Source: JAFARZ01 sp035651595 (lineage in GTDB: Bacteria; Actinomycetota; Actinomycetes; Streptosporangiales; Streptosporangiaceae). Taken from it: a stretch of DNA of 64,000 nt. The first letter of the stretch is position 1. Each line of letters begins with the position of its first letter. Positions 51,190 to 60,970 of this stretch are shown piece after piece. The stretch lies in assembly GCA_035651595.1 (NCBI GenBank), contig DASRFJ010000088.1, forward strand, positions 16,443 through 80,442, read 5' to 3'. The translations under genes were made by a program, and so were the position numbers. The notes beneath the pieces are model-generated. The model was not told where the DNA came from. It was given only the letters and a program-made list of their open reading frames with translations, and ran no database searches.

Positions 51190-52497
51190 TCAGTCCAGCC
51201 TGGCGGTTCGCGTGGCCAGGGCGTGGGCGAAGGCGTCGGCAAACGCCGGGGCCTCGTCCTCGGGCAGCGTGGCGTAGCTGATCCGCATGCCGGGCGGCGC
51301 GGCGATCCGGAACCGGCGGCCGGGCGCCACCGCCCACCGAGCCGCGGCGAGTGACGACGCGACCCGGTCCTCGTCGGGCACCGGAACCCAGCAGGTGAAC
51401 CCGGAACGGCCGGTCATCGCGATCCCGCGCGCGGCCAGCGCGGCACGCAGCGCTTCCCGCCGTGCGGCGTACACGCGGACCGCGTGCTCGGCCGGCGCCG
51501 GGTCCGACCACAGCCCCGCGACCAGATCCTGGAGCTGGTAGCTGACCCAGCCGGTGCCGAGAGCCTGCCGGCCGGAGACCCGGGCCACGGTTGTCTCGTC
51601 GCCGGCCAGCACCGCGAGCCGCAGGTCGGGACCGAGCGACTTGGACGCGGAGCGGATCGTGACCCACCGGTCCCGTCCGGCCGACGCCGTCTGCGCGGTG
51701 ACACCGGCCACCGGTCCGGCGTGGTCGTCCTCGATCAGGCCGGTCGCCGGGAACCGGCGCAGCGTCTGGCTCAGTTCCGCGGCTCGCGTGGCGTCCCAGG
51801 CCGCGCCGGTGGCGGCCTGCGCGCGGGGGGTGACGATCACCGCGCCCGCGCCGCGGCCGAGCGCCGCCGCCAGCCCGTCCGGGCGGATGCCGTGCTCGTC
51901 CACCTGCACCGGCACCGCGACGAACCCCATGGCCGCGAGCAGGTCGAAGGTCACCGCGTGCCCGGGATCCTCCACGACGACCCGGTCGCCGGGGGTGAGC
52001 CAGACCGACAGCACCCGCTCGATCGCGTCCAGCGCGCCGCCGGTGACCGCCAGGCTGGTGGCGTCCACGCCGTCCGCGGTAAACCGCGCGGTGGCCAGCG
52101 TGCGGAGCCGGGGTGCCACGGGCGCCGCGGCGTACATCCGGCCGGCCCGGGCCGCGGGCCGGGCCGGGATCACCGGCAGCAGGTCCGGGTCCGGCGCCCC
52201 GGTCACCAGATCGCGAGTTCCTTCCGGCACCCGCATGTAGCCGCGGGTGGTGACCGGGGGAGCGGGCCTGATCCGGGTCCCCGCCCGGCCCGCGCCGGTC
52301 ACGATTCCGCGCCGCCGGAGCTCGGCGTAGGCCGCCGCTACGGTCGTGGGGCTGACCCGGAGCTCGGCCGCCAGCGCCCGGACCGGCGGGAGCTGATCGC
52401 CGGGCGCCAGGTCACCGGCGCGCACCGCGGCCTCCACGCTCGCCGAAATCTCCTTGGCGTTCCGCCCGCTCGGGCGATATCGTACCAGTATGTTCAC
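51190..52497 (-). CDS. MocR/PdxR-type regulator (GntR HTH fused to aminotransferase fold)
   Basis: About 435 residues. The N-terminal GntR winged helix (SVEAAVRAGDLAPGDQLPPVRALAAELRVSPTTVAAAYAEL) is followed by a fold-type I aminotransferase-like domain with the PLP-lysine region IRSASKSLGPDLRLAVLAG. MocR proteins sense PLP or amino-acid adducts and often control a divergent amino-acid gene; a trans-sulfuration-type enzyme starts 39 bp away in the opposite direction. GTG at 52497 (VNILVRYRPSGR) is chosen; the longer ORF overlaps that gene. Confidence 0.85.
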   Translation of the reverse strand: MNILVRYRPSGRNAKEISASVEAAVRAGDLAPGDQLPPVRALAAELRVSPTTVAAAYAELRRRGIVTGAGRAGTRIRPAPPVTTRGYMRVPEGTRDLVTGAPDPDLLPVIPARPAARAGRMYAAAPVAPRLRTLATARFTADGVDATSLAVTGGALDAIERVLSVWLTPGDRVVVEDPGHAVTFDLLAAMGFVAVPVQVDEHGIRPDGLAAALGRGAGAVIVTPRAQAATGAAWDATRAAELSQTLRRFPATGLIEDDHAGPVAGVTAQTASAGRDRWVTIRSASKSLGPDLRLAVLAGDETTVARVSGRQALGTGWVSYQLQDLVAGLWSDPAPAEHAVRVYAARREALRAALAARGIAMTGRSGFTCWVPVPDEDRVASSLAAARWAVAPGRRFRIAAPPGMRISYATLPEDEAPAFADAFAHALATRTARLD

Positions 52498-52536
52498 AAA
52501 ATGTACTGTAACATTGTTTAGAATGTGCCGGGGACG

Positions 52537-53652
52537 ATGAGCGAGGAGTTCTCCGCCGAGTCTGTTCTGGTGCACGCGGGCGGCCGGCGTATCCCAGGGG
52601 AGCCTGTCACGCCGCCGCTGGTGCCTGCCAGCATTTATCACTCGGCGGGCGACCCGGTGCCCGGCCGCGGCTACGGCCGGGAGAGCAACCCTAGCTGGGA
52701 GGCACTCGAAACGGCCCTCGGTGAGGTCGAGCAGGCCAGTGCCCTGATCTTCGCGTCTGGACAGGCCGCCTCGCTGGCGCTGATGCTCGCGCTGGCCGCC
52801 GAACGCAAGAGGGTCGTGCTGCCGTCGGACGGCTATTACGGCGCGCGCATGCTCGCGGACCTGCTGCGTTGCTACGGCGTGGATCCGGTCCACGTGGACA
52901 TCGGCGATCCGTCCGCCGTTCGGGCCGCGCTGGCGCAGGGCCCGTCGGTGCTGTGGACGGAGACCCCGACCAACCCGCTGCTGCGGGTGGCCGATCTGGC
53001 CGCGCTCGGACAGGCCGCGGCCGTGGCGGATGCCCCGATGATCGTGGACAACACGCTCGCCACGGGACTGCTCCAGCGACCGCTCGACTGGGGCGCGGTC
53101 GCTTCGCTGTACTCGCTGACCAAGGCGACGTCCGGCCACTCCGACCTGCTGCTCGGCGCGGTCGTCACCCGCGACCCGGAACTGCTGGCCAGCCTTCGGG
53201 CCTGGCGCAGCGCGGCCGGCGGGATCGCGGGTCCGTTCGAGGCGTGGCTCGCCCTGCGCGGGATGCGGACGCTGCCGCTGCGCATCGCGCGGCAGTCACA
53301 GTCCGCTCAGGCCATCGCCGAGCACCTCGCGGCACACCCGCGGGTCAACGCGGTGCACTATCCCGGGCTGCTCACCGGCCCGGCGCTCGCGCTGGCGGCG
53401 AGGCAGATGCCGCGCGGATTCGGGCCGCTGCTGTCCTTCGAGCTGGACAGCGCGAAGGCGGCGGACGCGGTGGTGGGTGCCGCGGCGCTGATCGTGCCCG
53501 CCTCCAGCTTCGGCGGCGTCGAATCGGCCTGGGAACGGCGGGCGCGGTGGGCCGCGGAGACCGCCCCGCCGGGCCTGATCCGGCTGTCCGTCGGCGTCGA
53601 GCCCGCTGGCGACCTGATGACCGATATCGACCAGGCACTGGAGGTGCTGTAG
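52537..53652 (+). CDS. Trans-sulfuration family PLP enzyme (cystathionine gamma-synthase/lyase-like)
   Basis: A 371-residue Cys/Met metabolism PLP enzyme: YGRESNPSWEALETALGEVEQASALIFASGQAA, DNTLATGLLQRPLDWGA and the PLP-lysine site YSLTKATSGHSDLLLGAVV. The family makes or breaks cystathionine or removes sulfur from methionine and cysteine; which reaction cannot be told. ATG at 52537. Divergent from a MocR regulator, its probable controller. Confidence 0.85.
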   Translation: MSEEFSAESVLVHAGGRRIPGEPVTPPLVPASIYHSAGDPVPGRGYGRESNPSWEALETALGEVEQASALIFASGQAASLALMLALAAERKRVVLPSDGYYGARMLADLLRCYGVDPVHVDIGDPSAVRAALAQGPSVLWTETPTNPLLRVADLAALGQAAAVADAPMIVDNTLATGLLQRPLDWGAVASLYSLTKATSGHSDLLLGAVVTRDPELLASLRAWRSAAGGIAGPFEAWLALRGMRTLPLRIARQSQSAQAIAEHLAAHPRVNAVHYPGLLTGPALALAARQMPRGFGPLLSFELDSAKAADAVVGAAALIVPASSFGGVESAWERRARWAAETAPPGLIRLSVGVEPAGDLMTDIDQALEVL

Positions 53653-54707
53653 TGCGTACGAGCGCGGGAGAGTACGAACTCGACGACGACCCGGCCCGGG
53701 TCGACACGGCCGCGGCGGTCGCGTTCTTGACCACGCAGGCGTACTGGGGCCGGTGGCGTGGCGCGGACGACATCAAGCGCCAGTTCAGCGAGGCGTGGCG
53801 GGTGGTCGGCGGGTACGACCGGGCCGGCGCGATGGTGGGCTTCGCCCGGGCGTTCAGCGACGGTGCCTCGGCCTACCTCGCTGACGTGTACGTGCTGCCG
53901 GAGCACCGCGGCGCGGGACTGGGCAAGGCACTAGTCCGGACGATGGTCGAGGAGGGCCCGGGGGCCGGGTTCCGCTGGATGCTGCACACCGGCGACGCGC
54001 ATGGCCTGTACCGGCAATACGGCTTCGCCGCGCCGAGCCACCATTACCTGGAGCGACCAAGGCCGGACGGGACACCGCGAACGGACCCGCTCGAGACCGG
54101 CACGCTGGACGGCCGCTACGTGCGGCTGGAGCCACTGGGCTACCGTCACCTCGCGGGCCTGGCCGCGGCGTCCGCCGGCGGCGGCGACCTGTACCGCTGG
54201 AGTCCGACGCCGCAGGGTGAGGACGGGGCGCGGCGGTACATCGAGACCGCGGTGTCGCTGCGGGACCGGCGCGCGGCCGTGCCGTACGCCGTCGTCCGCC
54301 TGGGTGACGAGACGGTGATCGGCTCGACCCGGTTCCATCAGCTCGACTACTGGCCGTGGCAGTCCAGCGACGCCAGCGCCGGACCGCCCGCGCCGGACGT
54401 CTGCGAGATCGGCTGGACGTGGCTCAGCCCGACGGCGATCCGCACCGCCGCGAACACCGAGATGAAGCGCCTGATGCTCACCCACGCGTTCGAGACCTGG
54501 CAGGTCAAGTCCGTCTGCCTGCACACCGATGTGCGCAACGCGCGGTCGCGGGCCGCGATGGAGCGCATCGGCTGCACGTTCGAAGGCGTGCTGCGCGCAC
54601 ACCGGCTGGCCCCCGACCAGATCCCGCGCGATTCGGCCCGTTACAGCATCACCGCGACGGAGTGGCCGGGGGTCAAGCAGCACCTCGCCCTGCTCAGCCG
54701 GCGCTGA
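53652..54707 (+). CDS. Fused double GNAT acetyltransferase
   Basis: About 351 residues with two acetyltransferase domains. The N-terminal one (1 to ~140) has DVYVLPEHRGAGLGKALVRTMVEEG; the C-terminal one (~150-351) is RimJ/RimL-like with RYVRLEPLGYRHLAGLAAA, EIGWTWLSPTAIRTAANTEMKRLML and HTDVRNARSRAAMERIGC. Each half corresponds to a complete single-domain family, so this is a fusion. GTG start shares a base with the stop of the preceding gene. Substrates unknown. Confidence 0.85.
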   Translation: MRTSAGEYELDDDPARVDTAAAVAFLTTQAYWGRWRGADDIKRQFSEAWRVVGGYDRAGAMVGFARAFSDGASAYLADVYVLPEHRGAGLGKALVRTMVEEGPGAGFRWMLHTGDAHGLYRQYGFAAPSHHYLERPRPDGTPRTDPLETGTLDGRYVRLEPLGYRHLAGLAAASAGGGDLYRWSPTPQGEDGARRYIETAVSLRDRRAAVPYAVVRLGDETVIGSTRFHQLDYWPWQSSDASAGPPAPDVCEIGWTWLSPTAIRTAANTEMKRLMLTHAFETWQVKSVCLHTDVRNARSRAAMERIGCTFEGVLRAHRLAPDQIPRDSARYSITATEWPGVKQHLALLSRR

Positions 54708-54745
54708 AAAGAGCCCGGCGGCGGCTGGGGTTAACGGTGCCGGGA

Positions 54746-55891
54746 TTACGGGGCCGGGTTGATCGAGCCGACCAGTCCGTCCTGCTCGTCGTTGATGCCG
54801 GCACTGAACAGCAGCGTGCCGGTGCCGCCGGTGGACGCGGTCCCGAAGGTCAGCGCCCACAGGTGGTCGATCTGGATCGGCTTGTGCTGAGCGTTCCGCA
54901 GCCTGCCCTCGGGCCGGCCGGTGAGGCTGTACACGTGGATCAGGCCGTTGCGGAAGTTGCCGACCAGAAGCTGGCCGCCGAACGGCCCGAATCCGGCGGG
55001 CGCGATCGCCAGACCCCACGGCGAGTCAAGGACGCCGCCGGACACCAGCCGCCGCACCAGGAACCCGTCGTTGGTGAAGACGTCGACGAAACCGTGGCCC
55101 AGGCCGGCCACGTCGTCATGCCTGGCCGCGTCCTGGAGCGCGTAGGTCACGTACAGCTGCCCGTTGAGCTCCTGGATGCCGAACGGCGCGTAGCCGCGCG
55201 GCAGGAACGGGTCGCGGAAATGCCCTGCCAGGAACACGTGCTGGAACTGGGAGTTGAACACGTCCACCGTTCCGTCGTGGAAGTTGGACGCGTACAGGAA
55301 CGTGCTGCCGTCGCTGGTGCTGCCCATCGCCAGGCCCTTGTAGACGGCGGTTGGCGAGCTGAACACGAGCGAGGCGGTGGACATCCCGGCGGAGATCGGA
55401 TCGGCCGTGGGGTTCCACGCGGTGATCTGGCCGGACTCCGAGGAGAAGATGAACAGGGCCGGCCCGCTGCCCGCGTTGCTGGTCACCACGAAGCCGGCGG
55501 TCGAGTTGGCCACCTGCCCGGTCGGACTCGAGCTGTCCCCGGTGGACACCCGGCCGCCCGGGACGGTCACGGTGAGCCCCGCCTTCTTGGCGGTGGTGCC
55601 GCCGGCCGGGATCGTGTAGATGGTCGAGGTGCCCGAGTTGTTGTTGGCCACCCACAGCGGGCTGGTCGCGGTCATGGCCAGGCCCCAGGCGTTCCGCAGG
55701 TCGGGGTCGACCACCTGGGCACCTTGGTCGGTTCGGTCGGAGATCAGGTTGGTCTGCTGGAAGGCGTTCGGCACCTCGTGCGCGAGGGCCGATCCGGCCG
55801 GCGCTGCCAGCGCTACGGCGAGCGCGGCCGCGGCGGCGACGGTGAGTGCGCCTAGGCGAACTGGACGTAGTCGGGTGAGGCTGGACGGCAT
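54746..55891 (-). CDS. TIGR03118 family secreted beta-propeller-like protein
   Basis: A 381-residue exported protein with a signal peptide (hydrophobic AALAVALAAPAGSALA, cleavage after AxA). Repeated strands such as NAWGLAMTATSPLWVANNNSGT, YKGLAMGS and DSPWGLAIAPAGFGPFGGQLLVGNF indicate a propeller-like fold characteristic of TIGR03118. Function is not established for the family. No close functional neighbour. Confidence 0.85.
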   Translation of the reverse strand: MPSSLTRLRPVRLGALTVAAAAALAVALAAPAGSALAHEVPNAFQQTNLISDRTDQGAQVVDPDLRNAWGLAMTATSPLWVANNNSGTSTIYTIPAGGTTAKKAGLTVTVPGGRVSTGDSSSPTGQVANSTAGFVVTSNAGSGPALFIFSSESGQITAWNPTADPISAGMSTASLVFSSPTAVYKGLAMGSTSDGSTFLYASNFHDGTVDVFNSQFQHVFLAGHFRDPFLPRGYAPFGIQELNGQLYVTYALQDAARHDDVAGLGHGFVDVFTNDGFLVRRLVSGGVLDSPWGLAIAPAGFGPFGGQLLVGNFRNGLIHVYSLTGRPEGRLRNAQHKPIQIDHLWALTFGTASTGGTGTLLFSAGINDEQDGLVGSINPAP

Positions 55892-56017
55892 AAGCTTCTG
55901 TCCCTTCCCGCTCCCATAGCGGAGGTCCGTCGCCCATTACCACGGACGCGACGTCAGCCTGGCTCGGTCAGCGGATCAGATGTGACCGTTTTGCAACAAA
56001 AAGGGACAGTGCCTGGA

Positions 56018-57412
56018 CTACCTGCTGGCGTCGGCGATGCTGCGCACGCCCGCGGGCGCCGAGCGGGCGCGCCACCAGGCCTGGCCGGATTCCGGCAGCG
56101 TATAGACCGGGTCGTAGTACGGGTATTCGCGGCTCAGCGCCAGTTCGTCGTCCATCTCGATGCCGGTGCGGTAGTTCTTGGTCCAGTACGAGATGCCGCG
56201 TTCGGTGTCATACCGGGCGACCTGGTGCAGCCAGCGCTTGCCGACGTACGGCACGTCGCAGACCAGTCGCGGCGTGGCGAATCCCGGCAGGTAGCCCATG
56301 ATGTCGTGCTGGAGCGCCTGGCCCTCGGCCAGCGACAGCCGCCAGTGCTCGCTGTTCGGGATCATGTCGCACATGTAGAAGTAGTAGGGCATGATCGAGG
56401 CCTCGTCGAGCAGCGCGAAGCTGAGGTCGAGCAGCGCTTCCGCGCTGTCGTTCACGCCGCGCAGCAGCACGCCCTGGTTCCGCACGTCGCGGACGCCCGC
56501 CGCCAGCATCGCCTTGGCCGCGCGCGCGACCAGCGGGGTGACGGACTCGACGTTGTTCACATGTGTGTGGATCGCGACCGAGACGCCGCGCGAGCGCGCG
56601 GTCCCGGCCAGCCGCTCCATCCCGGCCCGTACCTCGTCGGACAGCCAGTGCTGCGGCAGGCCCATGAGCGCCTTGCTGGCCAGCCGGATGTCCCGGACCG
56701 ACTCGATCTCCAGCAGCGACGCGACGAACGCCTCGAGCCGCGGCCAGGGGAGGTTCGCCACGTCCCCGCCGGATACGACCACGTCGCGCACGCCCGGGGT
56801 GCGGCGGAGGTATGCAAGCATAGAAGCCAGCCGGTCGTCCCGGCCGAGCGTGAACTTGTGCTTGTCGATGGACGGCGTCGGATTCCCCACCAGGTCCATC
56901 CGGGTGCAGTGCCCGCAATACTGCGGGCACGTGGGCAGCAGCTCCGCGAGCACTTTGGTGGGGTAGCGGTGGGTGAGGCCCTCGACCGCCCACATCTCCG
57001 CCTCGTGCAGCGAGTCCCGCTGCGCGTACGGGTGCGACGGCCAGTCCTGCTGCCGGTCGCTGAACACCGGGAGCATGTACCGGCGTACCGGGTCGGCATA
57101 GAGCGCCGCCGTGAACTCCGGGTCGGCCGGCCCCAGCGTGGGCGCCATCGTGTTGAGCATCTGCGGGGGCAGCAGCAGCGACATCGTCGCCCGCTCGCCT
57201 TGGTCGCGCTCCAGGTCGGCGAGGAATGCCTCGTCCAATCCTGGCCCCATGACCTGCCGCAGCTGCCGGGAGTTCTTCACGCAGTGCGCGCGCTGCCACT
57301 GCGCCGACTCCCAGTCCGCTACGCTGACCTCCGCCCAGCCGGGAAAGCGGCGCCAGTCGGGCTCCGTCAGCTCCCTGCGCCGGTAGACGTACGGCTGATC
57401 TATCATGATCAC
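56018..57412 (-). CDS. kamA: Lysine 2,3-aminomutase (radical SAM)
   Basis: A 464-residue radical SAM/PLP enzyme converting L-lysine to L-beta-lysine. The iron-sulfur cluster motif CxxxCxxC is at Cys162, Cys166 and Cys169 (CPQYCGHC), followed by VVVSGGDVANLPWPRL and HTHVNNVESVTPL. Its divergent position, 93 bp from the kdd-kamD-kamE-kal genes, supports a lysine-degradation role rather than EF-P modification or osmolyte synthesis. ATG at 57412. Confidence 0.9.
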   Translation of the reverse strand: MIMIDQPYVYRRRELTEPDWRRFPGWAEVSVADWESAQWQRAHCVKNSRQLRQVMGPGLDEAFLADLERDQGERATMSLLLPPQMLNTMAPTLGPADPEFTAALYADPVRRYMLPVFSDRQQDWPSHPYAQRDSLHEAEMWAVEGLTHRYPTKVLAELLPTCPQYCGHCTRMDLVGNPTPSIDKHKFTLGRDDRLASMLAYLRRTPGVRDVVVSGGDVANLPWPRLEAFVASLLEIESVRDIRLASKALMGLPQHWLSDEVRAGMERLAGTARSRGVSVAIHTHVNNVESVTPLVARAAKAMLAAGVRDVRNQGVLLRGVNDSAEALLDLSFALLDEASIMPYYFYMCDMIPNSEHWRLSLAEGQALQHDIMGYLPGFATPRLVCDVPYVGKRWLHQVARYDTERGISYWTKNYRTGIEMDDELALSREYPYYDPVYTLPESGQAWWRARSAPAGVRSIADASR

Positions 57413-57505
57413 ACCATGATACCGAAGGACCTCCGGCCTAACACCCTATAGACCGTAGATTTTCCAGAACGTACTGTGGTTCTACCTGCGGGAAGGATAT
57501 TTGTC

Positions 57506-58549
57506 ATGACTTTGGCGTCGTCGCCGCTGGGGCTGCACCGGGTCGTTGAACCACCGGGTGTGCTCCCGCAGGCGGCCTGGCGCCTGGATCCCAGCCCGGA
57601 GATCGCCGCCGACGAGGTCCGGATCCGGGTGGACCGGCTGAACCTGGACGCCGCCTCCTACCGTCAGCTTCGCGAGGCCCACGGCGGTGACTCGGACAAG
57701 GTACGGGCGGCCGTGCTGGACATCGTGGCCACCAGGGGAAAGATGCAGAACCCGGTGACTGGCTCTGGCGGCATGCTCACCGGTACCGTCGACGCGGTCG
57801 GCCCGGCCTCGCCGCTGGGGCTGACCCCAGGCCAGCGCGTCGCGACCCTGGTCTCGCTCACCCTCACCCCGCTGGTCATCACCGACGGCCTGGCCCGCTG
57901 GGACGGCGAATCCGAGCAGGTGCCCTGCGACGGCACCGCGATCCTGTTCGCCCGGTCCATCGCCGCCGTCCTGCCCGACGACCTGCGCCCCGAACTGGCC
58001 CTTGCCGTCATGGATGTCTGCGGCGCCCCCGCCCTCACCCAGCGGGTCGTAGCTGGCCATACGCCCGCACCCGGGCCGGTGGTGGCAGTCCTCGGGGCGG
58101 CGGGGAAGAGCGGGTCACTGTCCGCGGCCGCTGCCCGGGCGGCGGGCGCGGCGCGGGTGATCGGCGTGGTGCCCCACGAGGGAGAGGCGGCGCTGCTGCG
58201 CGAGGCCCAGGGGCTGGTGGATGCCGTGGTGATCGCGGACGCGCGGGATCCGGTGGTGCTTGCCGATGCGGTGGTGGCGGCGGGCGGCCCCGCGGACGTG
58301 ACCGTGGTGTGCGTGGACGCGCCCGGCTGCGAGGGCGGGGCGATCCTCGGCACGAAACAGGGCGGGACCGTCATCTTCTTCTCCATGGCGACCTCGTTCA
58401 GCGGCGCGGCGCTGGGCGCTGAGGGCATGGCGGCGGACGTGACGATGCTGATCGGGAACGGGTACGTGCCCGGGCACGCGAACCTGGCGTTGCAGCTGGT
58501 CCGGGAGAACACCGCGGTGCGCGCGCTCTTCGAAAGGAGGCTTGGGTGA
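57506..58549 (+). CDS. kdd: L-erythro-3,5-diaminohexanoate dehydrogenase
   Basis: A 347-residue NAD-dependent dehydrogenase oxidising 3,5-diaminohexanoate to 5-amino-3-oxohexanoate in lysine catabolism. N-terminal GLHRVVEPPGVLPQAAWRLD, GKMQNPVTGSGGMLTG and the Rossmann segment VAVLGAAGKSGSLSAAAARAAGA match the family. ATG at 57506 with GGAAGG upstream. Its stop overlaps the kamD start. Confidence 0.9.
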   Translation: MTLASSPLGLHRVVEPPGVLPQAAWRLDPSPEIAADEVRIRVDRLNLDAASYRQLREAHGGDSDKVRAAVLDIVATRGKMQNPVTGSGGMLTGTVDAVGPASPLGLTPGQRVATLVSLTLTPLVITDGLARWDGESEQVPCDGTAILFARSIAAVLPDDLRPELALAVMDVCGAPALTQRVVAGHTPAPGPVVAVLGAAGKSGSLSAAAARAAGAARVIGVVPHEGEAALLREAQGLVDAVVIADARDPVVLADAVVAAGGPADVTVVCVDAPGCEGGAILGTKQGGTVIFFSMATSFSGAALGAEGMAADVTMLIGNGYVPGHANLALQLVRENTAVRALFERRLG

Positions 58550-60105
58550 GCAAGCTCAACCTGGATGCGGTACTGGTCCGGCAGGCCCGGGAGCTGGCCC
58601 GGGCGGCCGGCGAGCCGATCGTCAAGCTGGCCCGGACGCACACGACGGTGTCCGTCGAGCGTGCGGTGCTGCGGCTGGCCGGGCTGGATGGCGCGGACGA
58701 CGACGGCATGCCGTGGGTGAACCGGCTGACCGACGCGATCGCGGAGACCACCGGCCTGGAGCACGGCGTGGCACTGCCCGCGTGGGACGCCTTCGTCACC
58801 GGGAAGTACCCGGACCTGCAGACGTTCGCGATAGACGCGGCGGCGGGGAAGATCAGCTTTCGGATACCCAGTGGGGAGGATGCTGTCAAGGCTCGTCGGA
58901 TCGCTGGCCGTTCCGCCCAACGCGGTATCGCGAAAATCGATCAGCGGCGCAGGGAGCGGGACCGGATGCTGGCCAGCGTCGGGGACCCGCCCAAGCCGTG
59001 GATTTACCTGATCGTGGCGACCGGCGACATCTACGAGGACATCCCGCAGGCCCAGGCCGCGGCGCGGGAAGGCGCGGACGTCGTCGCGGTGATCCGGTCC
59101 ACCGGGCAGTCACTGCTCGACTACGTGCCCGAAGGGGCCACCCGCGAGGGTTACGCGGGAACGTACGCGACGCGGGAGAACTTCCGGCTGATGCGGGCCG
59201 CGCTCGACGAGACCTCACGCGAGCTGGGACGGTACGTGCGGCTGACCAACTACGCGTCCGGGCTGTGCATGCCGGAGATCGCGACGCTGGCCGGCCTGGA
59301 ACGGCTCGACATGATGCTGAACGACTGCATGTACGGCATCATCTTCCGCGACATCAACCCGATCCGGACGTTCATCGACCAGCGCTTCTCCCGCCAGGTG
59401 CACGCGCGCGCCGGGATCATCATCAACACCGGCGAGGACAACTACCTGACGACCGCGGACGCGGTCGACGCCGCGCACACCGTGGTGGTGTCGCAGCTGC
59501 TCAACGAGTACTTCGCGCATGAGGCCGGGCTCCCCGACGAACTGCTCGGGCTCGGGCACGCCTTCGAGATCAACCCCGCGGTGCCCGACTCGTTCCTGCT
59601 CGAGCTGGCGCACGCGCAGCTGATCCGTGAGCTGTTCCCTGACGCGCCGCTGAAGTACATGCCGCCGACAAAGCACATGACCGGGAACGTGTTCGCGGGC
59701 TACCTGCTCGACGCGTTCTTCAACCTGTGCGGGGTGATGTCCGGTCAGTCGATCATCCTGATCGGCATGATGACCGAAGGCATCCACACCCCGTTCCTGT
59801 CCGACCGCGACCTGGCGCTGGAAAACGTCCAGTACGTGCGCAACGCCGCCGGCCGGCTCGGCGAGTCGTTCGTGCCGGCACCGGACGGGTTCGTCGCCGA
59901 GCGAGCGCGGCGGGTGCTGGGGGAGTCCATCGACCTGCTGCGTAAGATCGGCGCGGACGGACTGCTCACCGCCATCGGCGAGGGCACGTTCGGCGTGACC
60001 AGGCGGCCCGCCGACGGCGGCCGCGGCCTTGAGGGCGTGATCGAGCGGGCAGAAGGCTACTGGAACCCCGCGATCTCGCTGCTGGAAGAGGGTGCTGAGC
60101 CGTGA
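58546..60105 (+). CDS. kamD: Lysine 5,6-aminomutase alpha subunit
   Basis: A 519-residue catalytic subunit of the B12/PLP-dependent mutase that moves the terminal amino group of beta-lysine (or D-lysine) from C6 to C5. Family blocks include PWIYLIVATGDIYEDIPQAQAAA, QSLLDYVPEGATREGYAGTYAT, LNDCMYGIIFRDINPIRTFIDQRFSR and KYMPPTKHMTGNVF. GTG start overlaps the kdd stop. Its partner kamE follows after a repeat-containing 100-bp gap. Confidence 0.95.
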   Translation: MSKLNLDAVLVRQARELARAAGEPIVKLARTHTTVSVERAVLRLAGLDGADDDGMPWVNRLTDAIAETTGLEHGVALPAWDAFVTGKYPDLQTFAIDAAAGKISFRIPSGEDAVKARRIAGRSAQRGIAKIDQRRRERDRMLASVGDPPKPWIYLIVATGDIYEDIPQAQAAAREGADVVAVIRSTGQSLLDYVPEGATREGYAGTYATRENFRLMRAALDETSRELGRYVRLTNYASGLCMPEIATLAGLERLDMMLNDCMYGIIFRDINPIRTFIDQRFSRQVHARAGIIINTGEDNYLTTADAVDAAHTVVVSQLLNEYFAHEAGLPDELLGLGHAFEINPAVPDSFLLELAHAQLIRELFPDAPLKYMPPTKHMTGNVFAGYLLDAFFNLCGVMSGQSIILIGMMTEGIHTPFLSDRDLALENVQYVRNAAGRLGESFVPAPDGFVAERARRVLGESIDLLRKIGADGLLTAIGEGTFGVTRRPADGGRGLEGVIERAEGYWNPAISLLEEGAEP

Positions 60106-60107
60106 CC

Positions 60108-60190
60108 GTGAGCGAACCTGAGGGCGCGGCGGTGCCTGGACTGAGGAGCGACGCAGGAGCGACGAGGGAAGGCGCCGCCTCGAAGCGCCC
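60108..60190 (+). repeat. Intergenic repeat R (copy 2) between kamD and kamE
   Basis: About 83 bp homologous to 18116-18206, starting GTGAGCGAAC, with TGCCTGGACTGA and GGAAGGCGCCGCCTC. The 10-mer GTGAGCGAAC recurs at 60195-60204 just before the kamE ATG, so the repeat is flanked by a 10-bp direct duplication, as expected for an insertion. Confidence 0.75.
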
Positions 60191-60205
60191 GAAGGTGAGC
60201 GAACA

Positions 60206-60970
60206 ATGAGCATGGTGCGGCCGTACGGGGACACCACCGGCGACGGGCGGGTGCAGGTGTCGTTCACGCTGCCGGTGCCGTTCGGGACCGAGGCCGAGCG
60301 GGCCGTCGCGGAGGGCGCGGCGCTTCAGCTGGCCGGCAAGATGGGGCTCGACCCGGCGATGGTCGTGCACGCCAAGGGGATGGGGCCTTCGTTCACGTTC
60401 TTCATCGTCTACGGCCGAGTAAGTCACCTTGTCGACTTGTCGGCAGTGACGGTGGTGACCCGGGAGTACCCGGTGCTGCCGGCCGCCGAGGTGAACCTGC
60501 GGATCCGCTCGGCGCTCGGCCGCAAGCTGGTGGTGGTCGGTGCGACGATCGGCACCGACGCGCACACCGTGGGGATCGACGCGATCCTGAACGTGAAGGG
60601 GCATGCGGGGGAGAAGGGGCTGGAGTACTACCGGGAGATCCGTGTGGTCAACATGGGCGCGCAGGTCTCGGTACCCGACCTGGTCGCCCGCGCCGAGGCG
60701 GAGCACGCGGACGCGGTGCTGGTCAGCCAAGTAGTGACGCAGCGGGACACGCACCTGTCCAACACCCGGGAGATGGCCTCGGCGTTCCGTTCCTCGCTCG
60801 GCGAGCAGCGGCCGCTGCTGGTGGCGGGCGGGCCACGGTTCGACCCTGGCGCGGCCGGTGCCCTCGGCGTTGACCGGGTGTTCGGCCGCGGCACGACGCC
60901 GAGCGAGGTCGCGTCCTACCTGGTCCACGCGCTGGCGCCGGCCGACGATGAGAACGGGGATGCGGAGTGA
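60206..60970 (+). CDS. kamE: Lysine 5,6-aminomutase beta subunit, B12-binding
   Basis: A 254-residue cobalamin-binding subunit. The base-off B12 motif DxHxxG is at Asp118-His120-Gly123 in GTDAHTVGID; VVNMGAQVSVPDLV and VVTQRDTHLSN are other family blocks. Together with KamD it forms the mutase. ATG at 60206; the stop overlaps the lyase start (GTGA). Confidence 0.95.
   Translation: MSMVRPYGDTTGDGRVQVSFTLPVPFGTEAERAVAEGAALQLAGKMGLDPAMVVHAKGMGPSFTFFIVYGRVSHLVDLSAVTVVTREYPVLPAAEVNLRIRSALGRKLVVVGATIGTDAHTVGIDAILNVKGHAGEKGLEYYREIRVVNMGAQVSVPDLVARAEAEHADAVLVSQVVTQRDTHLSNTREMASAFRSSLGEQRPLLVAGGPRFDPGAAGALGVDRVFGRGTTPSEVASYLVHALAPADDENGDAE

Noticed and set aside
57440..57505. Motif CAGAACGnnCTGTGGTTC shared by the kamA/kdd intergenic region and 47680
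   Set aside because: About 16 matching positions between two sites is near chance expectation for 64 kb on two strands, and the second site lies between convergent gene ends.
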